A stretch of DNA of 42,971 nt from Ignavibacteria bacterium (GTDB taxonomy: Bacteria; Bacteroidota; Ignavibacteria; UBA10030; SZUA-254). Positions 1 through 7,782 of this stretch are shown piece by piece. How positions within the stretch are numbered: the stretch's first letter is position 1; every line of letters begins with the position of its first letter. Made by a program: the position numbers and the translations under genes. The stretch is taken from NCBI GenBank assembly GCA_016178595.1, contig JACOSY010000002.1, positions 1-42,971 of the forward strand, given 5' to 3'. The notes beneath the pieces were generated by a model, which saw only the letters and a program-made list of their open reading frames with translations, made no database searches and had not been told where the DNA came from.

Positions 1-137
1 AAACTTCGACGCTGTCTCCAATGCTGATGTGAAACGTTTAGAACGACGCATGAACAACAGACCAAGAAAAATATTACATTATCAAACACCACGCGAAGTC
101 TTTAACCGACGTGTTGCACTTGCTCATTGAATCCAGC
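1..137 (+). mobile_element. IS30-family insertion sequence, 3' end (left contig edge)
   Basis: These 137 bases are repeated exactly, in reverse complement, at 42832-42968. They encode the C-terminus of an IS30-like transposase and run seven bases past its stop codon, after which the two copies diverge completely, so base 137 marks the IS end. The terminal inverted repeat probably includes the region around the stop codon, as is common in this family. The rest of the element lies outside the window. Identity of the two ends suggests a multicopy IS at which assembly stopped. Confidence 0.8.
2..130 (+). CDS. IS30-family transposase, C-terminal fragment
   Basis: The frame is open from the contig edge to TGA at 128-130 and reads 42 to 43 residues including RRMNNRPRKILHYQTPREVF. 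The 'NNRPRK-L-Y-TP-EVF' signature is the conserved end of the IS30 transposase (DDE, RNase H-like) catalytic domain. The catalytic residues themselves are upstream and not visible. Partial because of the contig edge; nothing suggests the element itself is broken. Confidence 0.8.
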   Translation, partial: NFDAVSNADVKRLERRMNNRPRKILHYQTPREVFNRRVALAH

Positions 138-186
138 AATTAGAAATTCAAAATTAAAAAAATGGTTTGATCGAGTAGTGTCTTTA

Positions 187-221
187 TTTTTACTTTTTAC
201 TTTTGAATTTTTACTTTTTAC
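187..221 (+). repeat. 7-bp-unit tandem repeat overlapping the alaS 3' end
   Basis: Five consecutive 7-base units (TTTTTAC, TTTTTAC, TTTTGAA, TTTTTAC, TTTTTAC). The complement of 218-220, inside the last unit, is the alaS stop codon. The same style of heptanucleotide repeat recurs at 2372, 7363, 18538, 26015, 32996, 33044 and 35125. The interval 138-186 before it is AT-rich and holds nothing else recognisable. Confidence 0.8.
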
Positions 222-3199
222 TTGTTAAGCATCGACTGCACTATTGCCGGAGCTTCCTTCAACGCGTCATCGAGCTTCGCGATATCTTTGCCGCCGGCGG
301 TTGCAAGATGCGGCCGGCCGCCGCCGCCGCCGCCGACACGCTTTGCGATCTCGCCGACAATTTTCCCGGCTTGCAGGTTTTTGCTTTTGATCAAATCGTC
401 GGTGACGACACAGACTAACGCAACTTTCTCATCGACCACTGCGCCGAGAACACCGACGCCCGACGTGAGCTTCGCACGGAGCGCGTCGCCGAGGCTCTTC
501 AGCTCGTCGGCAGTGCCGGCATCGATCTTTGCAGAGACGACTTTGAAGCCATCGACCGCAACGCCGCTGGCGATGACACTCTCGATTCCGGACGACGCTT
601 CCTTCACGCGGAACTTGCTGAGTTCCTTCTTCAAGTCCTGTGTGGATTTTGCAAAAAGCTCGATCGTCTGCTCGCGCTGATGGAGAGCCTGCTCGACGGC
701 ATCGAGTTCCTTTTTCGATATCGTATCGGATGGCATCGTAACCGAGCCGAGCGACGGACGAGAAGAGGTTTCGACTTTCTTAAACTCGCCAAGCTGCTTC
801 TCGAGACGTTCTTTCTCCTCGATGAGCTTTTGGATGTGGTTGTCGTGCTCACCGATTTTTTCGATTTGCTTCCGGATGTATTGGTTGAGCCCTTCGCCGG
901 TAACCGCTTCGATACGACGGATGCCGCTTGCCACGCTCGACTCCGAGATGATCTTGAAGAGACCGACCTCGCGTGTGTTCTTCACATGCGTACCGCCGCA
1001 TAATTCAACTGAAAATTTTGGATCGATCTCGACGATGCGGACACGGTCGCCGTACTTATCGCCGAAGAACATTTTCACGTTCGGATACTTTGCCTTCGCC
1101 TGCTCGATCGTCAGCCACTCTTTGGGATCGTTGAGAGCGTAGACATCGATTGATTGACTGATTTTTTCATTGACGATTTCTTCAATAGCCGTTACTTGGT
1201 CGGGTAATATTTTTTCGAAGTGGTTGAAGTCGAAGCGCAGATGCTTATCATCCACGAGCGAGCCTTGCTGGTGAAGATGCGAGCCAAGCACATGCCGCAA
1301 CGCCTCGTGGACAATGTGCGTAGCGGTGTGGTTGCGTTCGATGTTGCGGCGGCGAGGTTTGTCTACTACTGCCAATAATTCTCTTTCTTCTGTCCAACGG
1401 GCACCAGGCTCTAATAGGTGTAAGACTTGATTGCCGACTTTCTTAACATCGATAATTTGAAATCTATGATTGTTAACTTTCAGAGATCCGGTATCACTAA
1501 CTTGCCCGCCGGATTCAACATAGAATGGAGTAAATTCGGGGATAATACCTTCGACCGAGTTATCAGAGCCCAATTTGACGTCTATAATTCCAGGGATAAC
1601 TTCCAGCTGTTCGTAACCTACAAATTTTGTCTCTACAGGTTTCGTACCACCACCGAGGTAAACACCCGTTGGAATTTCTTTTAACTTCCTTGAGCGTCTT
1701 CTCTGTTCTTCCATCAACTCAGTGAACCTGCCGGTATCCACCATCAACCCACGCTCTCTTGCCATCATCTCAGTAAGATCAAGCGGGAAGCCGTATGTAT
1801 CAAATAATTTAAATGCATCTTCTCCAGAAATCATTGGTTGTGTTTTCAGGATTTGTTTCCAAGCACCATCTCTCAACTGCTCGAACTTGTATTCTGCGAT
1901 TTGCTTAGAGTCCTTAAAGAAACGCATATTAAAGAAATTAATTTCGGTCGGAGGTGTCTCTCCCCAGAACGCATTCGAAGTTCTCATAATCTGAAATCCA
2001 TCAGCATGAGCCGCCGTGATAAGTGCGTTTCCAAATGCTTCATTCTCAAAATGCTTAATGCCACGATCCAGCGTCGCATTAAAACTCTCTTCCTCCCCCT
2101 TAATCATCCGCTCAATGTGCAATTGTTTCTCACGAATCTCAGGATATTGTTCCCCCATCGACTTAACAACCGCTTCTACAACTTTGTAGATGAACGGCTC
2201 GTGCATTTCAAGCGTGCGACCGAAGCGCGCAGCACGACGGAGGATTCGCCGCATTACGTAGCCGCGTCCTTCGTTGGAAGGAATCCCTCCGTCCGCAATC
2301 GAGAACGCCAGCATGCGAACGTGGTCGGCGATCACTCTCATAGCAACATCAACTTCCGACTCCGAACCAGATTTTGACTTTTGACTTTTGACTTTTGACT
2401 TTGTCGTTTCCGAGTACTTCTTCCCGCTGATCTCCTCGATCCGCTTCAAGATCGGCGTAAAAACATCTGTCTCGTAGTTAGAGCTTTTCTTTTGCAGCAC
2501 TGCACAGATGCGCTCGAAGCCCATGCCGGTGTCGACGTGCTTCGAGGGCAGCGGCGTGAGCGTGCCTTTCTCGTCTCTATTATATTGTATGAAGACGAGG
2601 TTCCAGATTTCCATCACCCGCGCGTCGCCGGCGTTGACGAGCTTGCAGCCGGAGTAATCGTCGGTGAGATCGATATGAATTTCGGAACACGGTCCGCACG
2701 GGCCCGTTTCCCCCATCTCCCAAAAATTATCCTTCTTCCCGAAGCGAAGAACATGCGACGGATCGATGTCGGTAACTTTTTTCCACAACTGTTCTGCTTC
2801 GTCGTCGCTCTCGTAGACGGTTGCATAGAGACGCTTCTTTTCCAACCCCCATACTTTCGTCAGTAATTCCCACGCCCACGCGATCGCTTCCTTCTTATAG
2901 TAGTCGCCGAACGACCAGTTGCCGAGCATCTCGAAGAACGTGTGGTGATACGTATCGCGCCCGACTTCCTCGAGGTCGTTGTGTTTGCCGCTCACGCGGA
3001 TGCACTTCTGCGAATCGGCAACGCGCACGTACTCGCGCTTGCCGGTTCCAAGGAAGACATCCTTGAATTGATTCATGCCCGCGTTGGTGAACAGCAGCGT
3101 CAGATCATCATATGGAATGACGGACGAGCTGGGCACAATCGTATGGCCGCGCTCGGCGAAGAACTTTAGGAACTGGTTTCTAATTTCGAAAGACGTCAT
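218..3199 (-). CDS. alaS: alanyl-tRNA synthetase
   Basis: Charges tRNA-Ala with alanine in the cytoplasm and edits mischarged Ser/Gly. The start MTSFEIRNQFLKFFAERGHT fits the family; a longer frame reaches 3244 but adds 15 unrelated residues. Visible: class II catalytic core (FTNAGMNQF near residue 37), editing domain zinc motifs HTATH near 625 and CGGTH near 733, and the C-Ala domain with GGGGGGRPH near 957. About 993 residues, longer than the usual ~875. Part of the excess is an unusual segment of about 55-65 residues between the TLDRG and GEDAFKLFDTYGFPLDLT blocks (roughly 1825-2030), and part is a short Lys/Ser-rich stretch encoded by a 7-bp repeat at 2372-2402. The start codon overlaps the stop of the upstream antitoxin-like gene (ATGA), suggesting translational coupling. 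The stop codon lies in a repeat. Confidence 0.97.
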   Translation of the reverse strand: MTSFEIRNQFLKFFAERGHTIVPSSSVIPYDDLTLLFTNAGMNQFKDVFLGTGKREYVRVADSQKCIRVSGKHNDLEEVGRDTYHHTFFEMLGNWSFGDYYKKEAIAWAWELLTKVWGLEKKRLYATVYESDDEAEQLWKKVTDIDPSHVLRFGKKDNFWEMGETGPCGPCSEIHIDLTDDYSGCKLVNAGDARVMEIWNLVFIQYNRDEKGTLTPLPSKHVDTGMGFERICAVLQKKSSNYETDVFTPILKRIEEISGKKYSETTKSKVKSQKSKSGSESEVDVAMRVIADHVRMLAFSIADGGIPSNEGRGYVMRRILRRAARFGRTLEMHEPFIYKVVEAVVKSMGEQYPEIREKQLHIERMIKGEEESFNATLDRGIKHFENEAFGNALITAAHADGFQIMRTSNAFWGETPPTEINFFNMRFFKDSKQIAEYKFEQLRDGAWKQILKTQPMISGEDAFKLFDTYGFPLDLTEMMARERGLMVDTGRFTELMEEQRRRSRKLKEIPTGVYLGGGTKPVETKFVGYEQLEVIPGIIDVKLGSDNSVEGIIPEFTPFYVESGGQVSDTGSLKVNNHRFQIIDVKKVGNQVLHLLEPGARWTEERELLAVVDKPRRRNIERNHTATHIVHEALRHVLGSHLHQQGSLVDDKHLRFDFNHFEKILPDQVTAIEEIVNEKISQSIDVYALNDPKEWLTIEQAKAKYPNVKMFFGDKYGDRVRIVEIDPKFSVELCGGTHVKNTREVGLFKIISESSVASGIRRIEAVTGEGLNQYIRKQIEKIGEHDNHIQKLIEEKERLEKQLGEFKKVETSSRPSLGSVTMPSDTISKKELDAVEQALHQREQTIELFAKSTQDLKKELSKFRVKEASSGIESVIASGVAVDGFKVVSAKIDAGTADELKSLGDALRAKLTSGVGVLGAVVDEKVALVCVVTDDLIKSKNLQAGKIVGEIAKRVGGGGGGRPHLATAGGKDIAKLDDALKEAPAIVQSMLNK
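2372..2402 (-). repeat. in-frame 7-bp tandem repeat inside alaS
   Basis: Four exact copies of TTTTGAC on the given strand at 2372-2399 followed by a partial copy. In the alaS frame this encodes a Lys/Ser-rich segment (KSKVKSQKSKS) in a variable loop between the aminoacylation domain and the conserved DVAMRVIADHVRMLAF block. Because the unit is 7 bases, only certain copy numbers keep the frame open, so copy changes here would be frameshifting. Confidence 0.85.
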
Positions 3200-3405
3200 C
3201 GATGTGCTTCTTTGCGATGAAGTCTCTTCTTTACTTCTTCCCATGGGATATTCGGCTCATCGGTCTCCGCTTCTTTCATCAATCGTAAGTCTTCAGTATC
3301 TTCCAATCGTTCAAGCATCTCTGCGTACAGTTCATAAGGCAAAACGACGTGCGTCTTCCGTCCCTTTATATCGTAGAGCACTTGCGCTTCTTTTACTCTT
3401 GGCAT
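3196..3405 (-). CDS. small antitoxin-like protein (Phd/RelB type), no toxin adjacent
   Basis: A 69-residue protein with a strong GAGGAG ribosome binding site seven bases before its ATG. The layout, a short beta-rich N-terminus (VKEAQVLYDIKGRKTHVVLP) followed by an acidic helix (LEDTEDLRLMKEAE) and an IPWEEVKKRL tail, resembles Phd/YefM and RelB-like antitoxins, which bind DNA and neutralise a partner toxin. No toxin gene follows: its TGA overlaps the alaS ATG, and upstream is clpS. It could be an orphan antitoxin, a relic of a lost TA pair, or a regulator of alaS. The family call is by resemblance only. Confidence 0.6.
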   Translation of the reverse strand: MPRVKEAQVLYDIKGRKTHVVLPYELYAEMLERLEDTEDLRLMKEAETDEPNIPWEEVKKRLHRKEAHR

Positions 3406-3442
3406 TCGAATCTCCTCAAAGATTTTATTTTCCGCACCGGAC

Positions 3443-3461
3443 AGGACAGGAGTCCTGTCCT
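3443..3461. repeat. REP-like perfect palindrome between clpS and antitoxin gene
   Basis: AGGACAGGA, one central G, TCCTGTCCT: a perfect 9-bp inverted repeat in the 61-base gap after clpS. There is no T-run after it on the clpS strand, so an intrinsic terminator is unlikely. It resembles the short dispersed hairpins seen elsewhere in the window. Confidence 0.6.
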
Positions 3462-3466
3462 ACCAT

Positions 3467-3754
3467 TCACACCTCGATTTGTGTCATGAGTTCTATTTCT
3501 TCGAGCACGTGGCTCACTTCCATGCAGCGCGTAATGGATCCGGTAAAGACCATTGCTTTGCCGCTGTTGTGCACTTCCCATGTGAGAGTCTCCGCTTTCG
3601 CACGATCGCAGCCCGTCGCCTTGATGATCTGCCCGATGACTTCTTCGAAAGTATGCACTTCATCGTTGAAAAGGATGACCTTTACAGGCTCTTGAATCGT
3701 GGTCTGGACATCCTGTTCTTCTTCTTGTTCGATCAGCGGGCTTTCCGTGGTCAT
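3467..3754 (-). CDS. clpS: ATP-dependent Clp protease adaptor ClpS
   Basis: ClpS delivers N-degron substrates to the ClpA/ClpC chaperone of the Clp protease. The core reads VKVILFNDEVHTFEEVI (the ND...HTFEEV substrate/ClpA-binding signature), then KATGCDRAKAETLTWEVHNSGKA and an acidic helix, all as expected for the family. The start at MTTESPLIE gives 95 residues with GAAGG just upstream; a longer frame to 3832 adds 26 residues without family similarity. It is transcribed leftward ahead of the antitoxin-like gene and alaS, and divergently from the large secreted protein gene. Confidence 0.93.
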   Translation of the reverse strand: MTTESPLIEQEEEQDVQTTIQEPVKVILFNDEVHTFEEVIGQIIKATGCDRAKAETLTWEVHNSGKAMVFTGSITRCMEVSHVLEEIELMTQIEV

Positions 3755-3826
3755 ACCTTCGCGCTGTAGGCCGAATGAATTCCAATCAAACGTATGAAAA
3801 AACGCACACTTTTGCAAGGTAGAGCG

Positions 3827-3855
3827 TTGCATTTCGATTCAAGAAGAAATATATT
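3827..3855 (+). promoter_or_regulatory. candidate sigma-70-type promoter for the first T9SS cargo gene
   Basis: TTGCAT, 17 bases, TATATT. The -35 is weak and the -10 is good. Transcription would begin near 3861, which makes the GTG at 3861 an unlikely start and supports ATG at 3882. The same intergenic space also has to serve clpS in the other direction. Confidence 0.35.
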
Positions 3856-3881
3856 ATAGAGTGAAGAAGCCCGGCGTCGCC

Positions 3882-6800
3882 ATGACGAAAAAAATATTCC
3901 TTTCGATATCTGCCTGTCTCTGTTTCATCCTCGGCTTTTATATCACGCACGATCCTTCGGCCAACAAGAGAGAGAAGAAAGGAGAGGACCACGCGCAGGA
4001 AATGTTCGAGTGGTGGTACTCGCAGCGCGCGCTTCCATTCGACTACATTCCGGCAGGAGCTTTTCAGAAAGCCGTCTTGTATGCAAAGACGAAGATGAGG
4101 AAGGAAAAACAAACGTTCTCGGCTTCGGGAGATCCGCAACAGTGGGTTTCAATCGGCCCGAATAACGTTGGTGGAAGAATGCTCTCTCTCGCAGTCAATC
4201 CACAGAATACAAACATTGTGTGGGCCGGATCTGCAAGCGGAGGATTGTGGAAATCCACAACCGGCGGTGAAGGCGCAAGTGCGTGGACGTATGTGAATAC
4301 CGGATTCAACGCTCTCTCGATTAGTACGATCGCGATCGATCCGGCGAGCCCGAACAACATGTACATCGGTACCGGCGAGGTCAGTTTTTATCATTCGGGA
4401 CAAGTAGGAACTCCCGGCGCACGGTCGTCGTATGGAATTGGGATTCTCCGCTCGACAGATGGAGGAAGCTCGTGGAGTCAGACCGATTTGACCTGGACAC
4501 TGCCGCAATTTACAGCGGTCGAGAAAATCATCATTAATCCCCTCAACACCAATACGCTCTACGCGGCAACGAGTGAAGGAGTCTACAAGTCGGCGGATGC
4601 TGGACTTCATTGGGTAAAGGTATCCACACATCTGATGGCAATGGACATTCTTATGGATCCCGATGATACAAGCTCCGTTTATGCCGCTCATGGAAATTTG
4701 AATTCGACTTCCGATCCGGGTCTCTACAAATCTATAGATGCAGGAGCCACATGGAATAAACTCACGAACGGATTGCCTTCCAGCAACTTCGGGCGAACGT
4801 CGCTGGCACTCTCCCCCACGGTATCATTCGTAGTCTACGCAGGGATCGCCGACGGAAACTCAGGCAGCATCATCGGCCTCTACAAATCGGTTGATGCGGG
4901 CGCATCGTGGTCGTTGTCAAACTCGACTAACTACGTCGCCGGGCAGGGGTGGTACGACAACGTCATCGCCGCCAATCCTCATACGCCGGAGTCGCTTTAC
5001 TGTGCGGGCCTCGACATCTACCTTTCCACCGATAATGGTGACACTCTCAAGCGAAAATCGGATTGGGGAGCGGGTTTCATGGGTACGGTTCCCGCCGGAG
5101 GGCCTGAAGGTCAGGATTGGTATGCTCATGCCGATCATCACGCAATTGCATTCGATCCGATCAGTACAAAAACGATCTACTTCGGATGCGATGGAGGAGT
5201 TTTCAAGACAACCGATGGAGGCAATACGTTTTTCGGATGCAACGGCGGATTGGTGACCACACAATTCTACAACGGCTTCGCAAATTCATCCTACGACTCG
5301 ACGATTGCCCTCGGCGGTCTCCAGGATAATGGCGCCGTTAAGTACGAGGGGTCGACAACCTGGAATAAAGTTGACGGTGGCGATGGCGGATGGAATGCCA
5401 TCGATCGAACGAATCAGAACATCATGTACGAGGAGTATATTTACCTGACCATTTCCAGATCCAATAGCGGTGGAGCCTCCTGGCGCTCGATTACCAATGG
5501 CATCGTCGGTGCCGGCAGCTCAACGGCTGCAAATTTCATCGCACCATTCGCCATTTCATACTCTACGCCGTCGATTCTTTACGCGGGCGCAAAGATTCTC
5601 TACAAGACTACCGACAGAGGAGATAACTGGGTTCCCACGAATAACGGAGTTGCACTCAACGGGACAAAGATCTCGTGTATTGGCGTTTCGTACACAGACC
5701 CGAATACGCTGATGGCAGGAACGGGTTCATCCGCCTCGCAGTCACCGACATTTGCAGTCTTTGCAACGACCAACGGCGGTCAAACGTGGCAGAACGTTTC
5801 TACGGGTTTGCCGAATCGGTATCCAACCGATATTGAGTTCGATCCGACCGACAGTAAAATTGCATACGTGACGTTCTCCGGATACGGAACAGGACATCTC
5901 TTCCGCACGACAAACCTCGGACAAACGTGGACGAACATTTCTTCCGGTGTCGACATCCCTCACCAATCAGTTGTCGTGGATTCTTTGGATCCCATACAAG
6001 TCTACGTTGGAACGGACCTCGGCGTCTACCACTCATCGAATTCCGGCGCGACGTGGGAAGATTTTAGTGCCGGCATGATACCGGCAATGGTGCTCGATGT
6101 AGGAATCTCACGCGCTAACGGCGTGCTTCGTGCGGCGACCTTCGGCAACGGTGTCTTTCAGCGCAAGCTCTACCGGCCACCCGTGGTGAGCCTCACCACT
6201 CCACATGGCGGAGAAGCCTACGGCGGCGGAGAGACAATCGCGATCCAATGGACGGAGAAATTCATCAGCACGGTAAAGCTGGAGTATTCCCTCGACAGCG
6301 GCGCGAGCTGGAACCTCATCGCAGACAACATCACGGCTTCAACCCTCTCCTATCTCTGGACTGTTCCGAACATCGCAACCACACAAGGGATCATCCGCAT
6401 CAGCGATGCCTCTGCGGGACAGCCGGTCGACCTGAGCGATCAACCGTTTTCAATCGTACAAGATCCGGATGTTTATGGCGGATGGAATTTGCTTTCCGTT
6501 CATCTCCTTGTTTCGGATGGACAGAAGACGACGCTCTTTCCCGGCGCGACATCCTCGGCATTCACCTACAACAGTTCGTATGTCGTCAGCGACACCCTGT
6601 ATCCCGGGATCGGCTATTGGCTGAAGTTCGATGGTGCGCAGAAGACCACCTATACCGGCGATTTAATTCTTACAGACACGATCCCGGTGACATCCGGTTG
6701 GAATATGATCGGCGCTCTTTCAGCGCCAATTGCGGCATCGTCGATTACGTCGGTACCGCCGGGCATCATCTCTTCGTCATTCTTTGGATTCAATTCAGCC

Positions 6801-7568
6801 TATTTTGTTGCGGATTCGCTGCGTCCACGCGGCGGATACTGGATCAATGTCAATGGCAATGGCAATCTTATCCTGAACAGCGGCACAGCGGGAGAGGCGA
6901 AGTCGGATGCAGCTCGTGCACCATCATCATTCAATTCGATGACGATCGGTGATGCCTCCGGCAGAAAACAGTCGCTGTATTTTACATCGAGCGAGCTCAA
7001 CCCGCGACAGTACGAAATGCCGCCGCTGCCGCCGGATGGAGTCTTCGATGTGCGATTCCAAACGCAACGCTACGTCGAAGCCATTGCGCCGAAAAGCAGA
7101 TCGATTCTTCCGATACTCCTCCAGGGCGTACGGTACCCTCTGACTATCAGTTGGAATATCTCAGAGACGGCGATCAACGAGGTCACGTTACAGACAACGG
7201 TCAACAGTATCACGATGGCCGGTTCAAGCACTATCACTATCGATGAACGGTCAGCGAAAAAATTGACGCTCGAAGTGCACAGTGGAGAACGAAGAGAAGT
7301 TCCGACGACATTCGTGCTGGAGCAGAACTATCCCAATCCGTTTAACCCGACAACAAATTTTAGATTTTCGATTTTGGATTTTGGATTGGTGACGCTGAGA
7401 GTTTACGATATGTTGGGAAGAGACGTAGCAACACTGCTCAATGAAGTGAAAGAGCCGGGGGAATACACGGTTTCGTGGGATGCGACGAATATGCCGAGCG
7501 GCGTGTATTTTTACCGGCTCGAAGCGGGATCGTTCCTACAGACGCGGAAGATGTTGATGATCAAGTGA
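3882..7568 (+). CDS. secreted beta-propeller (BNR/VPS10-like) protein with T9SS sorting domain
   Basis: About 1228 residues. N-terminal signal peptide (MTKKIFLSISACLCFILGF). Residues ~90 to 770 are a chain of sialidase-like/BNR repeats recognised by recurrent S-x-D-x-G-x-x-W motifs (STDGGSSWSQ, SADAGLHWVK, TTNGGQTWQN, TTNLGQTWTN), the pattern of photosystem II stability/VPS10 propellers, here probably two propellers. Then an Ig-like segment (PPVVSLTTPHGGEAYGGGET) and a paired GWN(L/M) module (residues ~860-1000) also found in the gene at 40676. The C-terminus has the T9SS type A sorting signature NYPNPFNPTT...VYDMLGRDV...SGVYFYRL...KMLMIK. Exported to the surface or medium; ligand unknown. 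The sorting domain contains a 21-base heptad-repeat insert. A longer frame starts at GTG 3861, but promoter position argues for ATG 3882. Confidence 0.9.
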   Translation: MTKKIFLSISACLCFILGFYITHDPSANKREKKGEDHAQEMFEWWYSQRALPFDYIPAGAFQKAVLYAKTKMRKEKQTFSASGDPQQWVSIGPNNVGGRMLSLAVNPQNTNIVWAGSASGGLWKSTTGGEGASAWTYVNTGFNALSISTIAIDPASPNNMYIGTGEVSFYHSGQVGTPGARSSYGIGILRSTDGGSSWSQTDLTWTLPQFTAVEKIIINPLNTNTLYAATSEGVYKSADAGLHWVKVSTHLMAMDILMDPDDTSSVYAAHGNLNSTSDPGLYKSIDAGATWNKLTNGLPSSNFGRTSLALSPTVSFVVYAGIADGNSGSIIGLYKSVDAGASWSLSNSTNYVAGQGWYDNVIAANPHTPESLYCAGLDIYLSTDNGDTLKRKSDWGAGFMGTVPAGGPEGQDWYAHADHHAIAFDPISTKTIYFGCDGGVFKTTDGGNTFFGCNGGLVTTQFYNGFANSSYDSTIALGGLQDNGAVKYEGSTTWNKVDGGDGGWNAIDRTNQNIMYEEYIYLTISRSNSGGASWRSITNGIVGAGSSTAANFIAPFAISYSTPSILYAGAKILYKTTDRGDNWVPTNNGVALNGTKISCIGVSYTDPNTLMAGTGSSASQSPTFAVFATTNGGQTWQNVSTGLPNRYPTDIEFDPTDSKIAYVTFSGYGTGHLFRTTNLGQTWTNISSGVDIPHQSVVVDSLDPIQVYVGTDLGVYHSSNSGATWEDFSAGMIPAMVLDVGISRANGVLRAATFGNGVFQRKLYRPPVVSLTTPHGGEAYGGGETIAIQWTEKFISTVKLEYSLDSGASWNLIADNITASTLSYLWTVPNIATTQGIIRISDASAGQPVDLSDQPFSIVQDPDVYGGWNLLSVHLLVSDGQKTTLFPGATSSAFTYNSSYVVSDTLYPGIGYWLKFDGAQKTTYTGDLILTDTIPVTSGWNMIGALSAPIAASSITSVPPGIISSSFFGFNSAYFVADSLRPRGGYWINVNGNGNLILNSGTAGEAKSDAARAPSSFNSMTIGDASGRKQSLYFTSSELNPRQYEMPPLPPDGVFDVRFQTQRYVEAIAPKSRSILPILLQGVRYPLTISWNISETAINEVTLQTTVNSITMAGSSTITIDERSAKKLTLEVHSGERREVPTTFVLEQNYPNPFNPTTNFRFSILDFGLVTLRVYDMLGRDVATLLNEVKEPGEYTVSWDATNMPSGVYFYRLEAGSFLQTRKMLMIK
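7363..7383 (+). repeat. in-frame 7-bp tandem repeat inside a T9SS sorting domain
   Basis: Three 7-base units (GATTTTC, GATTTTG, GATTTTG) placed between the YPNPFNPTT and TLRVYDMLGR blocks, giving RFSILDF in a position where other family members read IRFSLP or similar. The unit is the same as in the intergenic repeat at 18538-18593. Confidence 0.75.
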
Positions 7569-7622
7569 CCGATTCCGCCACTCTCTTTGTAGCGGGATCT
7601 GAGATATAGATCGAAGCACAAG

Positions 7623-7653
7623 AGCCGCCATCGGAATCCCGTGACGGCTTTTT
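7623..7653 (+). terminator. intrinsic terminator after first T9SS cargo gene
   Basis: AGCCG ... CGGCT stem with a 17-base loop followed by TTTTTG. A related block (a short 'gatatagatcg.agcacaa' run, then an AGCC hairpin and T-run) sits after the third cargo gene at 14879-14913, so the 3' ends of these genes are related too. Confidence 0.7.
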
Positions 7654-7748
7654 GTTACCAAGCAAAGTAACTGCGCGGAAATGCAGACTTCATCCGCCGA
7701 CATTCGATTTCCCTTTCACAAAGATTCTTCCTAGCGTGCATTTTTTTC

Positions 7749-7777
7749 TTGACTTTGTTCCGGCATCGACCTACATT
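7749..7777 (+). promoter_or_regulatory. sigma-70-type promoter conserved in both upstream modules
   Basis: TTGACT, exactly 17 bases, TACATT, preceded by a T-run. Copy 2 at 11673-11701 has the same two hexamers and the same spacer length while 9 of the 17 spacer positions differ, which is the pattern of selection on the hexamers. Confidence 0.65.
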
Positions 7778-7782
7778 GCAAC

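Noticed and set aside
3443-3461. Terminator for clpS
   Set aside because: Perfect hairpin but no T-run after it on the clpS strand; kept only as a REP-like repeat.
3861-3881. GTG start for the first T9SS cargo gene
   Set aside because: The candidate promoter places the transcript start at about this position; ATG 3882 starts a better signal peptide.
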